The position numbers were made by a program, and so were the translations under genes. Below are positions 1 to 7,099 of a stretch of 17,209 nucleotides of DNA, piece after piece (positions within the stretch are counted from its first letter, which is position 1; every line of letters starts with the position of its first letter). A model generated the notes under the pieces. It was given only the letters and a program-made list of their open reading frames with translations, was not told the DNA's origin and searched no databases. This stretch comes from Gemmatimonadota bacterium (GTDB taxonomy: Bacteria > Gemmatimonadota > Gemmatimonadetes > Gemmatimonadales > GWC2-71-9), in the NCBI GenBank assembly GCA_025361465.1, contig JANYAG010000056.1, positions 1 to 17,209 of the forward strand, in the 5' to 3' direction.

Positions 1-711
1 TTCGGCGTGAGGGCCGGGATCACCGGTCGAGGTGAAGACCAGGCGAACCCGTTCGACCTTGGGCTCTGGACCGCCGCGCCGGTCTCGGCAGTGATGTCAC
101 GCTGGCGCCAGTTCCGCGGCGCCTTCCCCGAGTTTTCCGGCTCGGTTATGGCCCATCAAGTGCACGGCCGTCGCGTCCTCTGGCACCGGGGCAACCAAGG
201 CTGGACCATCCACGAAGGGGCGGATGGCCATGGGACGGATGTGGCCGGCCTGCTCTTGCTCGTCACGGTTGCCGACTGCGTCCCGATCTACCTTGTGGCT
301 CCCACCTGCGGCGCCGTCGCCCTGCTCCACGCCGGCTGGCGTGGGACCGCAGGGAACATCCTCGCCGAGGGGCTGGTGACGCTCCGGCGGATGGCTGGGG
401 TCGAGCCGGCCGGGGTGGTCATGCACCTGGGAGTGGCGATCAGCGGCCCGCGCTACCAGGTCGGCGCGGAGGTGGTCCGCGCGATTGGTGGGACACCCGT
501 TGGAGAAGGGCCGTGGCATGTCGACCTCCGCGGCACGCTGGCGGAGCAGGGGAGGCAGCTGGGGGTCGGGGAGATCAGCCAGAGCTCGCGCTGTACCGCC
601 TCCTCCCCGGGGGAGTTCTTCTCCCACCGGGCCTCCGGCGGGCGCGATGGTCGGATGGTGGCGTACCTGGGCCTACCGGGGACGCTCGTGTCGGTGATGG
701 CTGACCGGTGA
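1..711 (+). CDS. pgeF: PgeF/YfiH-type multicopper-oxidase-like (DUF152) protein, 5'-truncated
   Basis: This is a 236-residue fragment, open to the left edge of the window. Family members usually run 240-260 residues, so perhaps 5-20 N-terminal residues are missing. A GTG at position 7 is available but lies inside the conserved N-terminal strand (F-G-V-R-A-G-I-T-G-R), so it is probably not the true start. The fragment carries the family hallmarks: HQVHG near fragment residue 52, ADCVP, HAGWRG, and a C-terminal FFSHR followed by GRM. The His, Cys and His of the first three motifs are the known metal/active-site ligands. Family members are reported as purine-nucleoside-processing or peptidoglycan-editing enzymes that clear wrongly built cell-wall precursors (PgeF in E. 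coli); both roles are family knowledge. The usual GPCCYEVG motif reads GPRYQVG here, losing both Cys. The gene ends within an inverted heptamer repeat. The next gene has its own candidate promoter. Confidence 0.9.
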   Translation, partial: FGVRAGITGRGEDQANPFDLGLWTAAPVSAVMSRWRQFRGAFPEFSGSVMAHQVHGRRVLWHRGNQGWTIHEGADGHGTDVAGLLLLVTVADCVPIYLVAPTCGAVALLHAGWRGTAGNILAEGLVTLRRMAGVEPAGVVMHLGVAISGPRYQVGAEVVRAIGGTPVGEGPWHVDLRGTLAEQGRQLGVGEISQSSRCTASSPGEFFSHRASGGRDGRMVAYLGLPGTLVSVMADR

Positions 712-779
712 TTGGGGACTGGTGGGTAAACCCGAAGGAGCCCCTCGTCCACCAGTCAAGCGTCACCAGTCACCCCCAG
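702..779. repeat. Inverted heptamer repeats in the pgeF-rimP spacer, able to form a hairpin
   Basis: Three minus-strand-oriented heptamers (TGACCGG, TGATTGG, GGACTGG at 702-722) overlap the pgeF stop codon. They are followed by plus-oriented copies CCAGTCA (752-758), AGCGTCA (759-765) and CCAGTCA (766-772). The two sets oppose each other, so GACTGGTGG (717-725) can pair with CCACCAGTC (749-757), a 9-bp perfect stem with a 23-base loop. There is no T-run behind it, so it is not a standard intrinsic terminator. The same heptamer forms a direct array after tatD (11486-11527). Possible roles are transcript 3'-end protection for pgeF or a dispersed extragenic repeat. Confidence 0.75.
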
Positions 780-808
780 TTGCTCCCCCCTGACGACGGA
801 GGTATAGT
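780..808 (+). promoter_or_regulatory. Candidate sigma70-type promoter for the rimP-nusA-infB operon
   Basis: TTGCTC (780-785) and TATAGT (803-808) are separated by exactly 17 bases. The -10 box matches TATAAT at five of six positions, while the -35 box matches TTGACA only in its first three. A start site near 814-816 would give a leader of about 70 bases before the rimP GTG, and that leader contains the terminator-like hairpin at 842-860. Motif reading alone supports this; the AT-rich -10 stands out in very GC-rich DNA. Confidence 0.5.
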
Positions 809-841
809 TATGTGCTGGGGCAACTTGCGCTGTTGGCGAGG

Positions 842-865
842 TGTCGGGTGTCCCCCGACATTTTT
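842..865 (+). terminator. Intrinsic-terminator-like hairpin in the rimP leader (possible attenuator)
   Basis: TGTCGGG (842-848) pairs perfectly with CCCGACA (854-860) around a 5-base loop. TTTTTG and then TTT follow directly (861-869), which is the textbook layout of a Rho-independent terminator. It lies downstream of the candidate promoter at 780-808 and 22 bases before the rimP start at 887, so it is placed to terminate or attenuate the operon mRNA rather than only to end pgeF transcription. The next genes include nusA, whose product acts on such hairpins, so feedback control is a reasonable inference. It may alternatively be just the pgeF terminator, if the real promoter lies between it and rimP. 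Confidence 0.7.
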
Positions 866-873
866 GTTTCCCC

Positions 874-878
874 GGAGG
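874..878 (+). promoter_or_regulatory. Ribosome binding site that fixes the rimP start
   Basis: GGAGG lies 8 bases upstream of the GTG at 887. It is one of the best Shine-Dalgarno matches in the window. It selects this start over the upstream in-frame ATG at 812, which would place the terminator hairpin inside the coding region and add 25 residues not expected of RimP. Confidence 0.8.
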
Positions 879-886
879 CGAGTCTG

Positions 887-1384
887 GTGATCGCCGATCC
901 CCTCTCAACCGAGTCGCTGCGCAGGGCGGTGGCCGACTTGGGTTTCGAGCTTGTCGAGCTGCAGGTCTCCGGGCCCGACAGTCGGCGGACGATGCAACTG
1001 CGCATCGACCTGCCGGGTGGGGGTGGCCCTGGGCGTGGTGTCACGACGGCCGACTGTGCCGTGGTGTCGCGAGCGCTGGAGCGGCAGCTGGAAGCCGCGG
1101 GTGCGGTGGGCCCGCACTGGCGGCTCGAAGTGTCGTCACCCGGCATTGAACGCCCGGTACGGTTCCCCGAGCATTGGCAGCGGTACGTTGGGCGGGAGGT
1201 CCGGGTGAAGGTGATGGGCGTGCCCGGGCGGTTGACGGGCCGCATTGTTGCCCTGCCGGATGCGTCCCGGGTCACGCTGGCCCTGGCTGATGAGGAAAGA
1301 ACATTCGCGCTCGACCGGATTCGGGAAGCGACCCTGGTGGTCGACTGGTCGCGCTACGGCAAACGGGAAGTGGGAGAAGGCTGA
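887..1384 (+). CDS. rimP: Ribosome maturation factor RimP
   Basis: This 165-residue protein matches the usual RimP size of about 150-170. RimP binds the 30S subunit and is needed for its maturation. The sequence shows the family layout: an N-terminal alpha/beta domain (STESLRRAVADLGFELVELQV, about residues 8-28) and the signature LEVSSPGIERP near residues 83-93. A small beta-barrel C-terminal domain follows (YVGREVRVKV, then a loop and a second strand pair). I chose the GTG at 887 for its GGAGG site 8 bases upstream. The gene opens the classical nusA-infB cluster, and its TGA directly abuts the nusA ATG, so coupled translation is likely. A hairpin followed by a T-run just upstream may control it. 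Confidence 0.93.
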   Translation: MIADPLSTESLRRAVADLGFELVELQVSGPDSRRTMQLRIDLPGGGGPGRGVTTADCAVVSRALERQLEAAGAVGPHWRLEVSSPGIERPVRFPEHWQRYVGREVRVKVMGVPGRLTGRIVALPDASRVTLALADEERTFALDRIREATLVVDWSRYGKREVGEG

Positions 1385-2707
1385 ATGGCAACGTCTGCGG
1401 ATATGCTCTCCGCGTTCCGGGAACTGACCAACAGCAAGCAGCTCGAACGTGGCGAGTTGCTGGAGCTGTTGCGCGACGGAATTCACGCCGCGCTGATGAA
1501 GAAGTACGGCCCCAACGTTCGCTTCGAACTCAATGTCGACGAGCTGCAGGGCACGATGTCCGTGATGCGGCTGCGCCAGGTCGTCGAGCTCGTCGAGGAC
1601 CCGAGCTGCCAGATCAGCGTCGAGGAAGCGCGCTTTGAGGACCCCGACTTCCAGGCCGGCGACGTGCTGGAGGAGGAGGTGCCGCGCGAGGCTTTCGGGC
1701 GGCTGGCGGTGCAGGCGGCCAAGCAGCGCATCATCCAGCGGGTGCGTGAAGGCGAGCGCAACCGGATCCGCGACGAATTCGCGAACAAGGTGGGCGAGCT
1801 CCTCTCCGGCGAGATCCAGCAGATTGAGCGCGGCAAGTTCGTGATCATGCTCAACCGGTTCCGCGAGGCGGAGGCGATCGTTCCCTACCGCGAGCAGAAC
1901 CACCGCGAGCACTTCCACCAGGGCGACACCATTCGCGCCGTGCTGAAGCGCCTCGAGGAAACGCCCAAGGGCCCGCGCCTGATCCTCTCGCGCGGCGATC
2001 CGCTGTTCGTGATCGCCTTGTTCAAGCTCGAGGTGCCCGAGATTCAGCAGGGCATTGTCGAGGTGCGCGGCATCGCCCGGGAAGTCGGCAGCCGGACCAA
2101 GGTCGCCGTCATCTCGCGCGACGATGCGATCGATCCGGTTGGCGCCTGCGTCGGCCTCAAGGGGTCACGGGTGCAGGCGGTGGTCAATGAGCTCAGCGGC
2201 GAGCGGATCGACATCGTGCCGTGGTCACCCGATCCCGAGCGGTTCGCGCGACTGGCCCTGGCACCGGCCCGGGTGGCGAAGGTGTTCTCCGACCTCAACA
2301 GCAAGACCATCCAGGCGGTCGTCGACGAGGACCAGCTCTCGCTCGCCATCGGACGGAACGGGCAGAATGTCCGTCTCGCCTCGGAGCTCACCGGCTGGAA
2401 GATCGACCTGTATTCGAGCCGGGAATGGCTGGAGCGCGGTGGTGAAGGACCGCTCTTCGCCTTGCCCACGGAAGAGGATGATTCCGAAACGAAGGTCGCC
2501 CTCGCCCAGCTCGAGGGATTGTCCCCCGAATTGGTGGCCATTCTCGACCAGGCGGGGTACACGACCCTCAAGGACGTGATCGACCTCGAGCCGGAGGAGA
2601 TCGCCCGGATTCCCGGGATGATGCCGCCGACGGTGGCCGAACTGGTCCGCTTTCTCAGCGAACTGACCGAGGAACTGCCAGATGGCGGAGACGCGCCAGC
2701 CGCGTGA
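1385..2707 (+). CDS. nusA: Transcription termination/antitermination factor NusA
   Basis: This 440-residue cytoplasmic factor binds RNA polymerase and modulates pausing, termination and rRNA antitermination. Domains in order: an N-terminal polymerase-binding domain (about 1-125); an S1 domain (about 133-205); KH1 (about 218-280, with the GLKGSR loop); KH2 (about 285-350, with GRNGQ at 323-327); and a helical C-terminal region with helix-hairpin-helix character (about 372-432, containing LEGLSPELVAILDQAGYTTL and IARIPGM). It is shorter than E. coli NusA (495 residues), which has two acidic repeats; only one such unit is visible here. The ATG immediately follows the rimP stop. Its last 26 bases overlap the start of the next gene. 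Confidence 0.97.
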   Translation: MATSADMLSAFRELTNSKQLERGELLELLRDGIHAALMKKYGPNVRFELNVDELQGTMSVMRLRQVVELVEDPSCQISVEEARFEDPDFQAGDVLEEEVPREAFGRLAVQAAKQRIIQRVREGERNRIRDEFANKVGELLSGEIQQIERGKFVIMLNRFREAEAIVPYREQNHREHFHQGDTIRAVLKRLEETPKGPRLILSRGDPLFVIALFKLEVPEIQQGIVEVRGIAREVGSRTKVAVISRDDAIDPVGACVGLKGSRVQAVVNELSGERIDIVPWSPDPERFARLALAPARVAKVFSDLNSKTIQAVVDEDQLSLAIGRNGQNVRLASELTGWKIDLYSSREWLERGGEGPLFALPTEEDDSETKVALAQLEGLSPELVAILDQAGYTTLKDVIDLEPEEIARIPGMMPPTVAELVRFLSELTEELPDGGDAPAA

Positions 2708-3023
2708 CGCGGTGGGGCGCGCGCTGGCCCTGGTCGGTCTGGGAATGCATGGCGGCCTGGTGGTTCCCGGGGTGGAAGGCACCCGGGCGTTGCTGCAGCG
2801 CGGGAAATGCTATGTGGTGATGATCGCACGAGATCTGTCTCCTCGTGCGCGGATGAAGGTGGAGCTGCTGGCGCGGGCGAAACAGGTGCCCATTGTCGTC
2901 GGCCCCGGGGCGGGACTCATCGGTGAGCGGCTGGGCCGCCCACCGGTCATGGCGGTGGGCGTGCGGGACCGGAAGCTGGCAGCGGGGATCCTCGCAGCCA
3001 TCGCTTCGGGCGACAGGACCTGA
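2682..3023 (+). CDS. L7Ae/L30e-family RNA-binding protein (YlxQ-like)
   Basis: This 113-residue protein sits in the position of ylxQ in the nusA-infB cluster of many bacteria. The segment RGKCYVVMIARDLSPRARMK (about 47-66), followed by VPIVVGP and a downstream VMAVGVRDRKLA, has the alternating strand/helix pattern of the L7Ae/L30e/S12e fold, which binds kink-turn RNA. The start ATG is 26 bases inside the nusA end and is preceded by GAGG (2669-2672) with a 9-base spacer. The commonly adjacent ylxR/rnpM gene is absent between nusA and this gene. The first 30 or so residues (rich in Arg, Gly and Val) fit the fold less clearly. The family call rests on context plus strand pattern, and the RNA target is unknown. 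Confidence 0.8.
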   Translation: MAETRQPRDAVGRALALVGLGMHGGLVVPGVEGTRALLQRGKCYVVMIARDLSPRARMKVELLARAKQVPIVVGPGAGLIGERLGRPPVMAVGVRDRKLAAGILAAIASGDRT

Positions 3024-3033
3024 CGGAGGATGA

Positions 3034-5868
3034 GTGGTCAAGAGTAGAGTGCACGACCTCGCAGCCGAATTCGGCGTACCCGTGGAACAACTCATGGGGA
3101 CGCTGCGCGAGATGAACATTTTCGTGCGCAGTCACCTGTCGGCGCTCGAACCCGACCAGGTCTCCGCCGTTCGTGTCCGCTGGGAGCGCGAGAAGCGCAA
3201 GGCGAGCGAAGCGCCGGCGCCCAAGAAGGGGCGTCGCAAGGCTGCTGAGCCCGCGCCCGCGCCGCCCCCCGCCGATGGCAAGCCGGTTCGTCGCCGGCGT
3301 ACCGCGGCCGCGGTGGCCGAACAGGAAGCGCAGGCGGCGGTCGAAGCCGAGCGCGAAGCCGCCACCAAGGTCACCTTCGATCTCGAACCGCTGGCGCACG
3401 AAGCGCCGGGCGTCGAGGTCAAGCCGGCGCGCAGCCTCGAAGAGCGCGCCCGGCTGCTGTTCAAGGATCTGCCGCCCCTGGTTGAGGAGGCGTCGCCCGA
3501 CACCGCCTCCGCGGCCTCGGCACCAACGGAACCCGCCGCAAAGGAAGCGGCACCCCCGGTCGCGCCGGCCATTCCGCCGACGCCAGTTCCATTGCCGCCG
3601 CCATCGCGCCCGACCGTCACGCCGATTGCGCGGCTGGCTCCCGAAGCCCCGACCTCGCCGACCAAGCCGTTCATCCCGATGCGGGTGCAGCGTCCGGCAC
3701 CGGCCGGGCCGGCTGGCGGCCAGCGTGGTGGCCAGGGCCAGCGGGGCCCGAATCAGGGCGGGGCCGGCGGTCGGCCGCGGCCCGTCTTCTCCTCGAGCAC
3801 GCCGCAGGGGGCGCGCAGTGGTGCACCTGGGGGAGCGCGTCCCGGTGGTCCACCGACGCCTGGCGCCGTCGTGCCTCGCACCTTCGGGCCTGATGCAGCA
3901 CCTGGCGGAGGTCGCAAGAAGGGGAAGAAGGGGAAGAAGAGCTACATCGATCAGGATCAAGTGCAGGCGAACATCCTGAAGACCCTGCAGGGCCTGAAGG
4001 GTGGCACCACGCGCCGGAAGTCCCGCTCCGACGAGCCGAGCTATCGCGACATCATCGCCTCGCGCGCAGCCGAGGAGAAGGCACTCGAGAAGACCCGGAT
4101 TCGCGTCAACGAGTTCATCTCGGTGAGCGAATTGGCCGACGCCATGAAGGTGCCGGCCAACCAGATCGTCGCGTTCGCGTTCAAGGAACTCGGCCTGATG
4201 GTGACGGTGAACCAGCGGCTCGACTTCGACCAGATCGAGTTGATCGCGTCGTCGTTCGGCTTCGAGGCGGTCAAGGAGCAGGAGTATCACGCCGAGGTCG
4301 AGCCCGAGGCCGAGGTCGACGAAGGCACGCTCCATCCGCGGCCGCCGGTCGTGACCATCATGGGCCATGTGGATCACGGCAAGACGTCGCTCCTCGACTA
4401 CATCCGCAAGGCGAATGTGGTCGCCGGCGAGGCGGGCGGCATCACCCAGCACATCGGGGCGTACCACATCGAGCTGCCGGGGCAGCGCAAGATCACCTTC
4501 CTCGACACGCCGGGTCACCAGGCCTTCACGGCCATGCGCGCCCGCGGGGCCCAGGTCACGGATATCGTCGTGCTGGTCATCGCCGCCGACGACCAGGTCA
4601 TGCCGCAGACGATCGAGGCGATTTCCCATGCGCGCAATGCCGGCGTGCCGCTGGTCGTGGCGATCAACAAGATCGACCTGCCCGCGGCCAACGCGCAGAA
4701 GGTCAAGCAGGACCTGCTGCAGCAGAACGTCGTGCTCGAGGAGTTCGGCGGCAAGGTGCTCAGCGCCGAGATTTCCGCCAAGAGCGGCAAGGGCGTCAAG
4801 GAACTCCTCGACCAGATCCTGCTGCAGTCGGAAGTGCTCGAACTCAAGGCCAACCCCGATCTTCGCGCCCATGGCTCGGTCATTGAGGCTACGCTGGATG
4901 CCGGCAAGGGCCCGCTCGCAACCGTGCTGGTCCAGAAGGGCACCCTGCGAGTCGGCGACAACTTCATCTGCGGCAAGTTCTCCGGCCGCGTGCGTGCGCT
5001 CTATGACGAGCGCGGCCGCCCGCTCAAGTCGGCCGGCCCGTCCATTCCGGTGCAGGTGCTCGGCCTCGACGGCGTGCCGTCCGCCGGAGACACCTTCCTC
5101 GGCGTGCTCGATGCCAACGAAGCGCGCGAGATCGCCCAGAAGCGCCAGCGGCTCGATCGGGAAGCTCAGAACCGGCGCTCGGCACGCGGCGGCACGCTCG
5201 AGGATATCTCGCGCGCGCTGAAGGAAGGCGCCGTCACCCAGCTGCGGATCATCATCAAGGCCGACCAGGGCGGCCCCGCCGAAGCACTGGCAGATGCCCT
5301 CGCGCAGCTCGGCACCTCGGAGGTGCGGGTCGACATCGTCCTGCGCGGTGTGGGCCAGATCAGCGAGAGCGACGTCCTGCTCGCCAAGGCGTCGGGTGCC
5401 ATCATTCTCGGCTTCCATGTCCGGCCCGATGCCAACGCACGCGCCGCCGCGGAGCGCGAAGGCGTCGACATCCGGACCTACCGGATCATTTACGAAGCCG
5501 TCGAGGACGTGAAGAACGCCCTCGAAGGATTGCTCAAGCCGCAGCAGAAGGAGACCATCCTCGGCGAGGCGGAAGTCCTTGAGATCTTCAAGGTCAGCCG
5601 CGTCGGCACCATCGCCGGGTGTCGCGTGACGAGTGGTGTGATTCCGCGGACCGCAAAGGTCCGGGTGCTGCGCGATGGCACCACGGTCTACATCGGCGAC
5701 CTCGCGTCGCTGAAGCGGTTCAAGGACGACGCCAAGGAAGTGCGCGAGGGATTGGAGTGCGGCATCGGCATCGAGAACTTCAACGACCAGAAAGTTGGCG
5801 ATCGGATCGAGGCGTTCCGTGTTGAAGAAGTGAAGCGGACGCTCGCAGAGTCCGCCGAGCAGGGCTGA
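3034..5868 (+). CDS. infB: Translation initiation factor IF-2
   Basis: IF-2 is the GTPase that brings fMet-tRNA to the 30S subunit and promotes subunit joining. This 944-residue form has a first IF2_N domain (about 1-52, with VHDLAAEFGVPVEQLMGTL) and a long Ala/Pro-rich linker (about 53-310). The linker holds a Gly/Gln/Arg-rich patch from about 228 and a short Lys/Gly repeat (KKGKKGKK). A second IF2_N (about 358-410) precedes the G domain, where G1 is GHVDHGKT (444-451), G3 is DTPGH (491-495) and G4 is NKID (545-548). Domains II-IV follow to the C-terminus. The GTG start has GGAGG at 3025-3029, only 4 bases away. A GTG at 3049 is an alternative but would trim the first helix. The gap to rbfA is 5 bases. 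Confidence 0.98.
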   Translation: MVKSRVHDLAAEFGVPVEQLMGTLREMNIFVRSHLSALEPDQVSAVRVRWEREKRKASEAPAPKKGRRKAAEPAPAPPPADGKPVRRRRTAAAVAEQEAQAAVEAEREAATKVTFDLEPLAHEAPGVEVKPARSLEERARLLFKDLPPLVEEASPDTASAASAPTEPAAKEAAPPVAPAIPPTPVPLPPPSRPTVTPIARLAPEAPTSPTKPFIPMRVQRPAPAGPAGGQRGGQGQRGPNQGGAGGRPRPVFSSSTPQGARSGAPGGARPGGPPTPGAVVPRTFGPDAAPGGGRKKGKKGKKSYIDQDQVQANILKTLQGLKGGTTRRKSRSDEPSYRDIIASRAAEEKALEKTRIRVNEFISVSELADAMKVPANQIVAFAFKELGLMVTVNQRLDFDQIELIASSFGFEAVKEQEYHAEVEPEAEVDEGTLHPRPPVVTIMGHVDHGKTSLLDYIRKANVVAGEAGGITQHIGAYHIELPGQRKITFLDTPGHQAFTAMRARGAQVTDIVVLVIAADDQVMPQTIEAISHARNAGVPLVVAINKIDLPAANAQKVKQDLLQQNVVLEEFGGKVLSAEISAKSGKGVKELLDQILLQSEVLELKANPDLRAHGSVIEATLDAGKGPLATVLVQKGTLRVGDNFICGKFSGRVRALYDERGRPLKSAGPSIPVQVLGLDGVPSAGDTFLGVLDANEAREIAQKRQRLDREAQNRRSARGGTLEDISRALKEGAVTQLRIIIKADQGGPAEALADALAQLGTSEVRVDIVLRGVGQISESDVLLAKASGAIILGFHVRPDANARAAAEREGVDIRTYRIIYEAVEDVKNALEGLLKPQQKETILGEAEVLEIFKVSRVGTIAGCRVTSGVIPRTAKVRVLRDGTTVYIGDLASLKRFKDDAKEVREGLECGIGIENFNDQKVGDRIEAFRVEEVKRTLAESAEQG

Positions 5869-5873
5869 GAGCG

Positions 5874-6245
5874 ATGGCTGGCAAGGGACCGACGCACCGG
5901 CCGGGGCAGGTTGCCGAGGCGATCCGCGCGGTGGTCGCCGACGCGCTGTTGCGAGGGGATGTGCGCGACCCGCGCATCGGCATGGTGACGCTGAGCGGGG
6001 TGGAAGTCACCCGCGACCTGTCGCATGCCACGGTGACTGTCGTCCCGCACGCGGAAGGGGAGGCGCGCGAGGCGGCGGTCGAAGGGCTGCAGAGCGCGGC
6101 CGGGTTCCTCCGCCGACTGGTCGCCAAGGAGCTGACGACACGGATCGTCCCGGAGCTGCATTTCGTGCTCGACCGGAACTTCGAGCATGCGCAGCGGATC
6201 AACCAGCTGCTGGCTGCGTTGAAGCCGGGAGAGGAGACCGCCTGA
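5874..6245 (+). CDS. rbfA: Ribosome-binding factor A
   Basis: This 123-residue KH-type protein helps mature the 17S rRNA 5' end in the 30S subunit and is important in cold adaptation. The sequence fits the family: an N-terminal helix (RPGQVAEAIRAVVADAL), then DPRIGMVTLSGVEVTRDLSHATVTVV, the interrupted-KH segment LQSAAGFLRRLVAKEL, and the C-terminal ELHFVLDRNFEHAQRINQLL. The length is typical. The ATG lies 5 bases after the infB stop with a weak GAGAG upstream. Its TGA is embedded in the CTGA where truB appears to start. Confidence 0.95.
   Translation: MAGKGPTHRPGQVAEAIRAVVADALLRGDVRDPRIGMVTLSGVEVTRDLSHATVTVVPHAEGEAREAAVEGLQSAAGFLRRLVAKELTTRIVPELHFVLDRNFEHAQRINQLLAALKPGEETA
6231..6236 (+). 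promoter_or_regulatory. Ribosome binding site supporting the non-ATG truB start
   Basis: GAGGAG, within a longer purine run from 6227, lies 5 bases before CTG 6242 and 8 bases before ATC 6245. It is poorly placed for the GTG at 6296. It therefore supports initiation at the rbfA/truB junction. Confidence 0.65.
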
Positions 6246-7099
6246 TCGGGGGGCTGCTCATTGACAAGCCGGCGGGCTGGACCTCACACGATGCCGTGGC
6301 GGTGGTCCGGCGCCAACTGGGCATCCGGAGTGTCGGGCACACCGGAACCCTCGACCCGTTCGCGACCGGACTGCTCATCGTCCTCGTCGGTCGGGCAACG
6401 CGCCTGGCACGCTTTCTGGCCGATCTGCCCAAGACGTACGAGGCCACGGTGCGATTCGGGGCCGCGACCGCGACCGACGATGGGACGGGTGACGTGCTCC
6501 GGACGGCGATGCCGGCGCAGTGGCCGGGGCGCGAGGTGATGATTGCGGCGGCGCAGGGGTTTGTCGGTCGCCATCTGCAGCGGCCGCCGGCGTTCTCGGC
6601 GAAGCACGTGGCTGGCGAACGGAGTCATGCGCTGGCACGGGCCGGGCGTTCGGTCGAGCTGGCGCCGGTCGAGGTGAGTGTCTACCAGGTGCAGGTGGTG
6701 GAGTGGACGCCACCGGACCTGCGCCTGGTGGCCACGGTGGGCAGCGGCATGTACGTTCGTGCCTTGGCGCGTGACCTGGGAGAACGACTGGACATCCCAG
6801 CCCACTGTGCGTCGCTGCGCCGGACCCGGATTGGCTCGTTCGATGTCGCCGCGGCAGAGCATCCGGAGGTGGCGTCGAACGACCGGCTGCTGGCGCCTGC
6901 ACAGCTGCTGGGTCACCTCCCGGTGCGCACGCTGAGCGACGCCGAAGCGGTGGACGTCGGGTTCGGGCGCGATGTGGTCCGCGATGAAGGCGAGGCAGCG
7001 GTGGTCTCCCTCGTCGCGGCGGATGGCCGGCTCGTGGCGGTGGCCGAGGCGCTTGACGATCGCTGGCATCCGACGGTGGTGCTGGAGTCGGCGGCATGA
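6242..7099 (+). CDS. truB: tRNA pseudouridine-55 synthase TruB, probable CTG start
   Basis: TruB converts U55 of the tRNA T loop to pseudouridine. Read from CTG 6242 the protein has 285 residues and begins L-I-G-G-L-L-I-D-K-P-A-G-W-T-S-H-D, the conserved TruB N-terminus. The catalytic motif GHTGTLDP follows, with Asp38 as the catalytic residue. No ATG, GTG or TTG lies in frame ahead of this block. The first such codon, GTG 6296, would delete the KPxGxTS motif. CTG overlaps the rbfA stop as CTGA, in the position where ATGA is usual, and GAGGAG sits 5 bases upstream. ATC 6245 is a weaker alternative. The C-terminal part (about 240-285) looks PUA-like (ADGRLVAVAEAL). It ends in an ATGA overlap with ribF. 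Confidence 0.9.
   Translation: MIGGLLIDKPAGWTSHDAVAVVRRQLGIRSVGHTGTLDPFATGLLIVLVGRATRLARFLADLPKTYEATVRFGAATATDDGTGDVLRTAMPAQWPGREVMIAAAQGFVGRHLQRPPAFSAKHVAGERSHALARAGRSVELAPVEVSVYQVQVVEWTPPDLRLVATVGSGMYVRALARDLGERLDIPAHCASLRRTRIGSFDVAAAEHPEVASNDRLLAPAQLLGHLPVRTLSDAEAVDVGFGRDVVRDEGEAAVVSLVAADGRLVAVAEALDDRWHPTVVLESAA

Noticed and set aside
812..886. Upstream ATG start for rimP
   Set aside because: It would place the terminator hairpin inside the gene and lacks a ribosome site; GTG 887 has GGAGG 8 bases upstream.
2947..5418. 823-residue open frame on the minus strand antisense to infB
   Set aside because: It is the complement of a clear infB reading frame in very GC-rich DNA, where stop codons are rare. 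Its sequence is low-complexity Arg/Leu/Asp-rich and matches no family I recognise.
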